This document shows, one piece after another, positions 33,701 through 41,001 of a stretch of DNA of 64,000 bases. Both the position numbers and the translations under genes were made by a program. The notes beneath the pieces are model-generated. The model searched no databases, was not told the DNA's origin, and saw nothing but the letters and a program-made list of their open reading frames with translations. Positions within the stretch are counted from its first letter, which is position 1. Each line of letters begins with the position of its first letter. Origin of the DNA: Prevotella sp. (GTDB taxonomy: Bacteria > Bacteroidota > Bacteroidia > Bacteroidales > Bacteroidaceae); contig JAFYYV010000013.1 in the NCBI GenBank assembly GCA_017557405.1, positions 50,577-114,576 of the forward strand, in the 5' to 3' direction.

Positions 33701-33940
33701 CGCCACATTGAGGGTACGGTGTTGGATGAGAATGGCCAGCCAATGCCAGATGCACTTGTCGATGGCTTCCTCGCCGGTGAACCTTCTGATGCTGGAGGGG
33801 TTAGGACCGACAATAAGGGGCATTTCGATCTTTGGCTGCCGTATCACGATACTCGGGTCAGAGCGAGCAAATTCGGTTATCTCCGAGGATTTGTTGCGCC
33901 TACTGATACCGACCTCACTATCCGCATGCAACCCAAATAA
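30719..33940 (+). CDS. Exported DUF4419-like protein fused to carboxypeptidase-regulatory and plug-like domains
   Basis: The 1073-residue protein has a signal peptide (LVVSLASAQ). Residues about 50-500 repeat the DUF4419-like protein just upstream, nearly block for block. A basic linker (TAKKAKKKNGVK) follows. Next is a carboxypeptidase-regulatory-like beta domain (QKISGTVSDEADPLFNVNV, about 540-620) and a segment like a TonB-receptor plug (IDSVLIVVNGKML...KMGYNGVIEITTR). After a long unrecognised region, a second regulatory-like domain ends the protein (HIEGTVLDENGQPMPDALVDG...). No barrel is present, so it is not a receptor. It looks like a surface or periplasmic assembly that borrowed receptor modules. 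Confidence 0.8.
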   Translation: MKKSFALIILALVVSLASAQTSQKQTKRTFSMEDLEGLSLVNVDDEPLQGPIAGLDVVSITFDVDKGLSAPKEIIPTYDDQEIAQKIVDVIQIPQELHRVVKTSFEGERLCYLGEDNFFKCMVQAYADHRPLVLSPDMIWLIISQGFARYVNAHAEEMRDLLVSHEGKMDLIVNSNNNVLTPDADWERLLNDFSLCVAANTKGELAELMTADFSTTGITERIASQISLMDVVKEYFYYSNIAGICGIPSITLKGRTEDWQKVLDKVRCLKKYNLEKWSDDLEVILEEFVDASKGKFRRWFWQNIVKKLPVDQLTTQRSCLPNAAKTTSLDGWFLKFFPNTEGETRDSVLWNSSMPQEMTRVGFKQILTDTNTDEVVMTVPMELWAGFVGIEEDAKTRALTPKIGWLARIADLETEELARLEEQDRQVGLFFMLCNNCEDKKVPENLSKMKHIRSLSLEFLNTPVDIPSWMDNIQIDKFHVRGKLSSSEEQDLIKRFPHVTIRNTNRNLDIVHNTGPLDRQSSSVSPATAKKAKKKNGVKAGQKISGTVSDEADPLFNVNVVEVDESGRTVGYTTTDIKGRFTHKVVNPQDKIRIVYVGMKSVTLDIRKKKYDIIMEPSEPTIPMKAFEGLKIPPMNEGQQGPKVIYIQDRGPDFVLSTEDSGYNIDSVLIVVNGKMLPKSMNRQIIKPQRRMREYVKAPPSTVEEALKAPLGPADGNLDDGRQFYFDSELKKELQPYFLNRDEYVDKVRVIKDVVGWTVYGKMGYNGVIEITTRPFLSEAPLSSNELKTRRQRYLLDAYQGDNQVFSSMSLFKPDGFIYNSETNPFDPDLFDTPSEERLFGLLTRQHGHIRQETFGLVGNDANGIYVPLIREVEIKLPSSVDLKHAEDVINDIRQAAKQADKSIEQTDSIVRLAFIFDGNVKKGKPRRLGAFQEGAKDNIVKESIFYFTPDKKAASYWWAEVYYNTTSPRQLVMHLLSVDKLYASECPAILKNRRHIEGTVLDENGQPMPDALVDGFLAGEPSDAGGVRTDNKGHFDLWLPYHDTRVRASKFGYLRGFVAPTDTDLTIRMQPK

Positions 33941-33950
33941 CTATAAAGAT

Positions 33951-35114
33951 ATGAATCAAATGAAAATTACGAATAGACGATACACGCTTTTATTTCTTGT
34001 TGCATTGGCAACGACAGCTTTCGGGCAAAGGCTACGGGTAGGCGATGCTAATGCATCGGGAATGGCGAACCAACGCCTCCGTCAGTTGGAGGAAAGCCTG
34101 CAGAAGCAGGGGTATAAATTCGGTTACTCCCAATCGAACATAGAGGGCAGAATCCGCTATTATTGGAGTGGTCAAGTCAATGCACTGGGGAGTCTGAAAA
34201 TCAGTTGCCCCGATGATGTGAAGGCCCAGCTGCGTCAGCGTTTTGAACAAGCCCTCGACTCGATACGTGTAGCCTTCATCGACCTGAGCAAGGAAGCTAC
34301 GGAGAGCTACCAGTATGAATTTCACCAGAACGAGGCCGACACCATCGAATATTCTGTGGGGTTCAAACCTTCAAGAGGCAATGTCAGGTCTAAGCAGGAC
34401 AACAACAAACTGATTTTCATGGATGCGAAAGAGGCTGCTTCCTATACCTATAACAAGAACTGCGACGACTGGGATAGCGGTGCCTACATTCATTGGTATT
34501 TGGAACGCAACAGTGTTTCATGGAACGATATGAGGGCGCTTGATGTGGAGGCTTTCGAGTCCTATATCCAACCCGCGTTTGCGCTGATGAAGAAATTGAA
34601 GAGTGCCAATGTCTATCCCATCTATTGGCGCCACGATGAAGGATTTGAGGACGATTTCAATGGCGGGATTCACATGAAGTTCGGCGACAACGCCAACCAT
34701 ACGGGGCTGATAACTGGAACCCACTATTTCATTCCTGCCCAATACAAAGCCGAGGCCAATGCCCTGTTTCTGCAGCTCGATTCGCTGGCACTTGACTACC
34801 TCAATCATCATCCGGAACAATTGTATACTTATTTTTATTCTCCAACCCTTCCATACGCCAAATCTCCAACGGGTGAACTCTTTGTTGACCCCAATGCTGA
34901 CATAGCTTCGTTTATGGTCCAAGCAGAAGGAAAAACCATCGGAAACGATGCCTATTTCCTGAACCGCTATCGTTTTGATGATGGCCTCCACATCATTTCC
35001 ATCGTCATCAAAGGCGAGGGTTGGATGCCCAAGGAATGGACGAAGCTGAAGAACTGGATCAACGGCGAGAAGGTGTATCTCAAAGGTATGGAACCGAAGA
35101 AGAGCAAGAAGTAA
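33951..35114 (+). CDS. Exported YWRHD-family protein, short paralogue
   Basis: The 387-residue protein starts at ATG 33951 (ATG 33960 also possible), 10 bases after the preceding stop. Its signal peptide (FLVALATTAFGQ) and the blocks VYPIYWRHDEGFED, GGIHM, LITGTHYFIPAQ and GLHIISIVIKGEGWMPKEW match the first gene of the run at 26709, but the DUF4251-like domain is absent. After the signal peptide a segment RLRVGDANASG is encoded by AAGGCTACGGGTAGGCGATG, a sequence partly present in the intergenic region at about 253. It closes the five-gene operon. Two members of one unknown family bracket the DUF4419 pair. Confidence 0.78.
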   Translation: MNQMKITNRRYTLLFLVALATTAFGQRLRVGDANASGMANQRLRQLEESLQKQGYKFGYSQSNIEGRIRYYWSGQVNALGSLKISCPDDVKAQLRQRFEQALDSIRVAFIDLSKEATESYQYEFHQNEADTIEYSVGFKPSRGNVRSKQDNNKLIFMDAKEAASYTYNKNCDDWDSGAYIHWYLERNSVSWNDMRALDVEAFESYIQPAFALMKKLKSANVYPIYWRHDEGFEDDFNGGIHMKFGDNANHTGLITGTHYFIPAQYKAEANALFLQLDSLALDYLNHHPEQLYTYFYSPTLPYAKSPTGELFVDPNADIASFMVQAEGKTIGNDAYFLNRYRFDDGLHIISIVIKGEGWMPKEWTKLKNWINGEKVYLKGMEPKKSKK

Positions 35115-35153
35115 TGCGGGGCTAGTATTCTTTGACGTCGACTCTCACTTCTC

Positions 35154-37883
35154 TCACTTAATCACGACTTTCCTTCCATTGATAATATAGATGCCTGGAG
35201 GAAGTTGGCTGTTCATTTTTTGTCCCTGCAGATTGTAGATGGCACTTGACGTTGGGTGTTGATTGTTCGTTTGTGGCAAATCGATTCCAGCGGTGGTGGT
35301 GACAAAGATATTGAACCGCACATCATCGAGGAATAGTTCGTTGGCATCGGTGTCGGCGAAGATGATACGCGAGAGTGATGCCTCGTAATTGCCTTCAGGC
35401 AGGTTCTCATCCACTATTGCGTTGAGCGTCAGCAGAGGGCCATTGCCAGGAAATATAGTGCCTGCAGTAATGGAAGTGGAAATAATAGAATAGACGTTGG
35501 AAGGGGTGAGCGCTATGCGGATATCTTGGTTATTGTCTGTATAGCGTGCTGTTTTTTCGTAATTGTATTCGCTACCATTGTTCTCCAATTGTATACCTTG
35601 TGGCAAAGAGAGTACGAATTGATGGGCAGTAAGGTTGTTGGTATCGTTGTTAAGCATGATGTTGATGGAAGCCTTTGCACCCATCGCAGCCTTGATGTCG
35701 GGGGAGGAGAGGGCGATGGATTGTTGGGCGTTTTCCCATTGGATGGGATTGATATCGAAAGCAAGGACTTCTTGCTGAATGATGTCGATGGTTTGAAAGG
35801 CATCGTTGACGTTTACATTGCCATTGTTGTTCACGTCAGCTTCTTCAAAATGGAACTGCTCGGTGGGTTTTCCTTGGGTATATCGTATCGTTTCCACAAC
35901 ATCGGCAACGTTGACGCGTCCGTTGCGGTTAACATCGCCACGATAGGTTTGCAGGTTCACACCCGCCCTGAAGTCCTTTTGTTCTGTCTCGCCTATTCCT
36001 GCAGGAGAAGCGTAAGTAAGCATGATGTTGTTGAAACTAACATTATATACTCCCGTTTGTCCATCTCGAGGGGAACGCATCGTGACATAAAAGATGGTAT
36101 CGCCGTCAAAAGCCTCTTGTTTGGCCATCGACAGGCGGTAAGTGTTAAAGGAAGAAGGATGAGGGATGAGGGATGGGGTTTGTTGGTTGTCAGCAGCCAA
36201 CTCGAATCCTTCGGGGAGAGTCACTTCTGCTTGAAGAACTGTAATGGGGAGAGTGGGTAGCAGACGTATAGGAAGACGTTGCCAAGCATAGCGATTCATC
36301 TTTTGCGCGTCGGCAAAGATGCCATATTGGCTAACATTCTCGAATTGATTCCATGGGGTAACAGCCATGTAGTCGGTGAGCGAACCTTTAGGCACGAACA
36401 GAGTGGCGTTAGAGAATGCTGAGGGATTGAAGATATAAGGTGAAAGATTGGAGGCAGGTGGAGTTCCTGCACAGATGATTTGTGTAAGTTGGTCACAGTC
36501 ATCGAAAGCTTGAATTCCTATCGAAGTCAACGATTGCGGCAGATTCACCGATGAGAGGGCGTAACAACCAAGAAAGGCATAGTCAGCGATTGACTCTAGC
36601 GTTGTAGGCAGCGACAAAGCGGTGATGCCAGCATTGTTCAAGAAGGGTCCGCTAGGGATGGAAGTCACTCCTTCTGGCACTGCATAGATACCTTGCTTGG
36701 CTTTGGGCACAGCAACGATGGCGGTCTTTTCAGCATTCAGGAGCACACCCTCGAGTGATTGGAAGGCATTATTGGCATTGTCAACATGAATCTCTTTGAG
36801 TTCATCGCAGAAAATAAATGGATTCTCGCCGATGTCTGCCATGTGGGAAGGCAATGTGACACTCTCGAGCAGATGACAACCATAGAAGGCTTGTGGGGCA
36901 ATGGAATCGATGGATGCAGGGATGCGATAGTTGCCCTTGCGACCACCAGGAAGTGCGATGAGAGTTCGTTGATCGCTGGTTGTAAGCACACCATCAAGCG
37001 TTGCAAAATGAGAGTTGCCGTTGCTGACGAAAATGTTCTGAAGAAGGTCGCAGAAAGAGAATGCTCCGTCACCGATATGTTGGGTGTTTCGCGGAATGAT
37101 AATGCTAGTGAGAGATTTACATTCCGAAAAGGCGTACATGCCTATTTCCTCCAACGTGTTGGGCAATGTAACGTGCGCAAGGGCGGTGCATTGAAAGAAA
37201 GCTGCCGACTCGATGTTGAGAAGCCCTTCGGGAAGTGTGATGTCAGTGAGTTTATCGCAATAAGCGAAGGCACAACTATCAATCTGTCTCGTCGAAGAGG
37301 GCAGGGTGATTGTTGAAGAGGTATTGGATGCTAGTTGTTGGTGGTTGGGTGGGAAAGCAACAACGTGCGTTAAGTCGTGGTTCATCAATATTCCGTCTTG
37401 TGTGGCAAATGAGGTGTTCTCTTCGTCTACGACAAATCGGTTGAGGTTGGTGCATTTGGCGAATGCCTGCGTACCAATATGTGTAAGATGGGCTGGAAGA
37501 GTGACGGAGAGTATTTGGGTGCAACCACTGAATGCTGCATCGCCAATAGACAAAAGTGAGGTGGGGAGGTTGATATATGAGAGTGAGGTGCATCCTGCGA
37601 AAGCCGATACGCCTATGTATTCGAGTGTAGCGGGAAGCGACACACTGCTGACTTCGCTGCACAGACAAAACGCCTTGTCATCAATGCGCGTGACTGCCAA
37701 TAGGTTCCCCTCATAGAGGATGGAGTCGGGGATGTCGACAAATCCACTATAGGGCGTTTTGTTGGACACCACAGCGGCTTGTTGGCTGTCTATGAGGAGG
37801 TAGCAAATGCCGTTGATTTCCACATCGTGGGCATTTGCACAGACACTTGCCAAAAGCAGCAATAGGGTGAATATTCTAGTCAT
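35154..37883 (-). CDS. BspA-like leucine-rich-repeat surface protein with dockerin-like module
   Basis: The 909-residue protein has a signal peptide (LLLASVCANA). About 20 LRR_5 (BspA/TpLRR) repeats run from about 50 to 500, with units such as IGVSAFAGCTSLSYINLPTSL. BspA-type proteins bind host matrix proteins or mediate coaggregation. A beta domain follows, then two DVNxNGxVNVxD calcium-loop motifs (about 650-710) as in dockerins, a second beta domain (possibly cohesin-like, 730-860), a hinge LPQTNNQHPTSS and the tail IYNLQGQKM...GIYIINGRKVVIK. The segment NQQTPSLIPHPSSF is encoded by a GATGAGGGATGAGGG repeat. It is a single gene; the terminator of the upstream gene separates them. Confidence 0.88.
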   Translation of the reverse strand: MTRIFTLLLLLASVCANAHDVEINGICYLLIDSQQAAVVSNKTPYSGFVDIPDSILYEGNLLAVTRIDDKAFCLCSEVSSVSLPATLEYIGVSAFAGCTSLSYINLPTSLLSIGDAAFSGCTQILSVTLPAHLTHIGTQAFAKCTNLNRFVVDEENTSFATQDGILMNHDLTHVVAFPPNHQQLASNTSSTITLPSSTRQIDSCAFAYCDKLTDITLPEGLLNIESAAFFQCTALAHVTLPNTLEEIGMYAFSECKSLTSIIIPRNTQHIGDGAFSFCDLLQNIFVSNGNSHFATLDGVLTTSDQRTLIALPGGRKGNYRIPASIDSIAPQAFYGCHLLESVTLPSHMADIGENPFIFCDELKEIHVDNANNAFQSLEGVLLNAEKTAIVAVPKAKQGIYAVPEGVTSIPSGPFLNNAGITALSLPTTLESIADYAFLGCYALSSVNLPQSLTSIGIQAFDDCDQLTQIICAGTPPASNLSPYIFNPSAFSNATLFVPKGSLTDYMAVTPWNQFENVSQYGIFADAQKMNRYAWQRLPIRLLPTLPITVLQAEVTLPEGFELAADNQQTPSLIPHPSSFNTYRLSMAKQEAFDGDTIFYVTMRSPRDGQTGVYNVSFNNIMLTYASPAGIGETEQKDFRAGVNLQTYRGDVNRNGRVNVADVVETIRYTQGKPTEQFHFEEADVNNNGNVNVNDAFQTIDIIQQEVLAFDINPIQWENAQQSIALSSPDIKAAMGAKASINIMLNNDTNNLTAHQFVLSLPQGIQLENNGSEYNYEKTARYTDNNQDIRIALTPSNVYSIISTSITAGTIFPGNGPLLTLNAIVDENLPEGNYEASLSRIIFADTDANELFLDDVRFNIFVTTTAGIDLPQTNNQHPTSSAIYNLQGQKMNSQLPPGIYIINGRKVVIK
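36149..36178. repeat. In-frame GATGAGGGATGAGGG repeat in the BspA-like gene
   Basis: GGAAGAAGGATGAGGGATGA then GGGATGG on the plus strand; it encodes a Pro/Ser linker on the minus strand. Confidence 0.7.
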
Positions 37884-37896
37884 AGATGCAAAGGAA

Positions 37897-37920
37897 CAAA
37901 AAAAAGGGCGAAAAAGCCCT
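37897..37920 (-). terminator. Terminator of the endonuclease/phosphatase gene
   Basis: On the minus strand AGGGC-TTTTTC-GCCCT is followed by TTTTTTTTG, between the stop at 37964 and the start of the BspA-like gene. Confidence 0.8.
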
Positions 37921-37963
37921 ATCGTTGTAGTTAAGAAAAATTAAAGAGAATAGTTTGTGCTCG

Positions 37964-38830
37964 CTACATCGAAATTTTCACGAAGATGGGATAGTGGTCA
38001 GACGGATTACGTCTGCGTTCACTCCAATAACTGTTGGTGAGAACGCCGTATGCCTCGACATTGAAGCTGGGCGAAACGAGGATGTGGTCGATGCGGCTGT
38101 TGGTCCATCTGTCATTCTTGAAGCTGTTGAAGGTGCCATTCTCAGCAAAACGGATGCGGGCGCATTCGTAAGTGTCCTTTAGAAGTCCCGAGGTGGCGAA
38201 TAATTGATAGATCTCGTCCCTTTGGTCGACGTTGAAGTCACCCGTCAAGATGACAGGTTGGTCTTGCGCGATTTCCTTGATTTTGCTGATTACTAATCGG
38301 GAGGCTTCACGACGTGCCACCACCCCTACATGATCCATGTGAAGGTTGAAGAAGTAGAATTCTTTTCCTTCACCCTCTCCACAAATCTTCTTGAACTTCC
38401 CCCACGTGCAGATACGGATGCAAGCGGCATCCCATCCCAAACGGGGTTTGTCGGGTGTCTCGTTCAACCAGAAATGTCCATTGTCGAGTAGTTGTATGCG
38501 GTCGGTCTTGAAAAAGATGGCGGCATACTCTCCTTTCTTTTTGCCATCGTCGCGCCCCACCCCAATGTAGTTGTATCCGTCAAGTGCTTCAAGCATATCC
38601 AACAATTGGGGGTGAAGCACCTCTTGTGCTCCGAAAATATCGGGTGACTCGAAGTTGATTTGTCCGCATATCACAGGGCACCTCCGCCACCAAGAGTCGC
38701 CGCTCACCGAATCATCGGGGTTCAAATAACGGATGTTATAAGAAGCCACGTACAACCGTTGGGCTTGTGTGCATTGGGGTGCAAGCAACATTCCCAAGAG
38801 GAGCAGGAGGAGGAAGCGCAGACGAGACAC
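37964..38830 (-). CDS. Secreted endonuclease/exonuclease/phosphatase-family protein
   Basis: The 288-residue product starts at GTG 38830 and has a Leu-rich signal peptide (LLLLLLGMLLAPQCTQAQ). The EEP fold signatures are all present: VASYNIRYLN, DIFGAQEV (metal Glu), FFNLHMDHVG, VILTGDFNV (catalytic Asp/Asn), SRIDHILVS and the closing SDHYPI (His). Such exported members may act on extracellular nucleic acids or on phosphorylated lipids and sugars; the exact substrate cannot be read from sequence. It lies 49 bases after metG, with an AATTAAATAATTAAA word repeat in the gap. Confidence 0.9.
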   Translation of the reverse strand: MSRLRFLLLLLLGMLLAPQCTQAQRLYVASYNIRYLNPDDSVSGDSWWRRCPVICGQINFESPDIFGAQEVLHPQLLDMLEALDGYNYIGVGRDDGKKKGEYAAIFFKTDRIQLLDNGHFWLNETPDKPRLGWDAACIRICTWGKFKKICGEGEGKEFYFFNLHMDHVGVVARREASRLVISKIKEIAQDQPVILTGDFNVDQRDEIYQLFATSGLLKDTYECARIRFAENGTFNSFKNDRWTNSRIDHILVSPSFNVEAYGVLTNSYWSERRRNPSDHYPIFVKISM

Positions 38831-38835
38831 TACTA

Positions 38836-38871
38836 TTTAATAATTCAAAAATTAAATAATTAAAAAATTAA
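38836..38871. repeat. AT word repeat between metG and the EEP gene
   Basis: TTTAATAATTCAAAAATTAA then ATAATTAAAAAATTAA, the same family as at 20312 and 25209. Confidence 0.6.
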
Positions 38872-38879
38872 TGGACGTG

Positions 38880-40943
38880 TCAACAAACTTGCGAACCTGG
38901 TTTCACTTCACCGAGCGTGGTGGTTACACTGAGCGAACTATCGAAGTTCTCAGCTGAAAGAATCATACCGTGACTTTCAATGCCCATTAGCTTGCGCGGG
39001 GCAAGGTTGGCAATGAAAAGCAGGTCGCGACCGATAAGTTGCTCGGGGTCGTAGAATGCTGCAATACCCGACACGATAGTGCGGTCTTCACCAGAGCCAT
39101 CATCGAGGGTGAACTTCAGGAGTTTGTTCGACTTCTTCACCCGTTCGCAATGCTTCACATGACCTACACGGATGTCGAGTTTCAAGAAATCGTCGAACTC
39201 GATGGTCGGCTTCACTTCCTTCGCTTTATAACTGGCTTCGGCATTGGCTTTGCGTGCAGCCTCGAGTTTGTCGAGTTGGAAATGAATGGCCTCATCGTCA
39301 ATCTTCTCGAAGAGCAATGCAGGCTCTGCCAACTGATGACCAGGCTTCAGTAGGTCAGTATCACCCAACTGACTCCATTCGAATTCGGGCATGTTGATGA
39401 GGCTGCGCAATTTATTCGATGAGAATGGCAGGAACGGTTCGAAGGCGATGGCGAGGTTTGCCACCAGTTGAAGTGATACGTAGAGGATGGTCTCTACACG
39501 CTTGGGGTCGGTCTTCCACACCTTCCAAGGCTCGCATTCGGTGATGTATCGGTTGCCGATGCGGGCGAGGTTCATGGCTTCGAATTGGGCTTCGCGGAAC
39601 TTGAACTCGTCGAGTGCCGCCTCCACCTTGCCTTTCACTTCTTTCATCTCAGCAATGGCACGTTGATCTACGTCCTGCAGTTCTCCGCAGGCAGGCACCA
39701 CACCGTCCCAATATTTCTTTGTCAGTTGCAGGGCGCGGTTCACAAAGTTACCATACACGGCGACGAGCTCGTTGTTGTTGCGGTCTTGGAAGTCGCGCCA
39801 AGTGAAGTTGTTGTCCTTCGTCTCGGGGGCATTGGCAGTCAGCACATAGCGAAGCACGTCTTGCTTGCCAGGGAAGTCAACGAGGTACTCATGCAGCCAC
39901 ACGGCCCAGTTACGCGAAGTTGAAATCTTGTCGTCCTCAAGGTTCAAGAACTCATTGGCGGGCACATTGTCGGGCATGATATAATCGCCATGGGCCTTCA
40001 TCATCACGGGGAAGATGATGCAGTGGAACACGATATTGTCCTTGCCGATAAAGTGCACTAGACGCGTGTCTTTGTCCTGCCACCACTGTTGCCAAGTGCC
40101 CCAACGCTCAGGATTCTTCTCGCAGAGTTCCTTGGTGTTTGACACATAGCCGATGGGTGCGTCAAACCAAACATAAAGCACTTTTCCGTCGGCACCCTCC
40201 ACTGGAACAGGAATACCCCAATCGAGGTCGCGAGTCATCGCACGAGGCTGCAGATCCATGTCGAGCCAGCTTTTGCACTGTCCATACACGTTGGAACGCC
40301 ACTCTTTGTGATCCTCCAGAATCCACTGCTTCAGCCAATCCTGATAGTCGTTCAGGGGCAGATACCAATTCTTTGTCTCTTTCAAAACAGGGGTGGATCC
40401 GCTGATGGTCGATTTGGGGTTGATGAGTTCCGTGGGGCTCAGATCGCGTCCGCATTTCTCGCATTGATCGCCATAGGCGCCTTCTTGGTGGCAGTAGGGA
40501 CACTCGCCAACAACGTAACGGTCGGCCAGAAACTGCTTGGCTTCCTCGTCGTAGAGTTGGGCTGTGGTCTTCTCAACGAGTTTGCCCTCGTCGTAGAGTT
40601 TCTTGAACCACTCGGCGGCAAACTTGTGGTGGGTATCGCTGGTAGTGCGGCTATAGATGTCGAATGAGATGCCAAATTCCTCGAACGAGTCCTTGATCAT
40701 CTTGTGGTAGCGGTCCACGACGTCTTGTGGGGTGATACCCTCCTTACGGGCGCGAACGGTAATGGGCACTCCATGCTCGTCGCTTCCACCTACGAACATC
40801 ACGTCCTCACCCTTCAATCGCAGGTAACGAACATAGATGTCGGCGGGTACGTAAACGCCTGCCAAGTGACCAATATGAACTCCGCCATTCGCGTAAGGAA
40901 GCGCCGACGTCACAGTCGTTCTCTTATACTGTTTCTTTTCCAT
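38880..40943 (-). CDS. metG: Methionine-tRNA ligase
   Basis: The 687-residue enzyme charges tRNA-Met in the cytoplasm. The class I HIGH motif is [10 protein letters not shown] near residue 25. The zinc knuckle [17 protein letters not shown] is around 145-165. The KMSKS loop is the variant [11 protein letters not shown], as usual in this phylum. A C-terminal OB-fold tRNA-binding domain ([21 protein letters not shown]) is present. The ATG at 40943 is preferred over an in-frame start ten codons earlier because homology begins at [20 protein letters not shown] and a -7 box (complement of 40971-40978) lies only 27 bases before it. Confidence 0.97.
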   Translation of the reverse strand: MEKKQYKRTTVTSALPYANGGVHIGHLAGVYVPADIYVRYLRLKGEDVMFVGGSDEHGVPITVRARKEGITPQDVVDRYHKMIKDSFEEFGISFDIYSRTTSDTHHKFAAEWFKKLYDEGKLVEKTTAQLYDEEAKQFLADRYVVGECPYCHQEGAYGDQCEKCGRDLSPTELINPKSTISGSTPVLKETKNWYLPLNDYQDWLKQWILEDHKEWRSNVYGQCKSWLDMDLQPRAMTRDLDWGIPVPVEGADGKVLYVWFDAPIGYVSNTKELCEKNPERWGTWQQWWQDKDTRLVHFIGKDNIVFHCIIFPVMMKAHGDYIMPDNVPANEFLNLEDDKISTSRNWAVWLHEYLVDFPGKQDVLRYVLTANAPETKDNNFTWRDFQDRNNNELVAVYGNFVNRALQLTKKYWDGVVPACGELQDVDQRAIAEMKEVKGKVEAALDEFKFREAQFEAMNLARIGNRYITECEPWKVWKTDPKRVETILYVSLQLVANLAIAFEPFLPFSSNKLRSLINMPEFEWSQLGDTDLLKPGHQLAEPALLFEKIDDEAIHFQLDKLEAARKANAEASYKAKEVKPTIEFDDFLKLDIRVGHVKHCERVKKSNKLLKFTLDDGSGEDRTIVSGIAAFYDPEQLIGRDLLFIANLAPRKLMGIESHGMILSAENFDSSLSVTTTLGEVKPGSQVC

Positions 40944-40970
40944 TTCCTTGTTTTTTGATATTACAGAGTG

Positions 40971-40978
40971 CAAAATTA
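40971..40978 (-). promoter_or_regulatory. -7 promoter box of metG
   Basis: The complement reads TAATTTTG, 27 bases before the ATG. No clean -33 TTG is seen at 19-21 bases. Confidence 0.5.
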
Positions 40979-41001
40979 CAAATAATTATTGAAAAACGGA
41001 A

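Noticed and set aside
33654-33950. N-terminal extension of the YWRHD paralogue into the preceding gene
   Set aside because: It overlaps the end of the DUF4419 fusion in another frame, and a signal peptide starts exactly at 33951/33960.
38880-40943. KISTS instead of KMSKS in MetG as an anomaly
   Set aside because: From memory this variant is usual in Bacteroidetes methionine-tRNA ligases, so it is not noteworthy.
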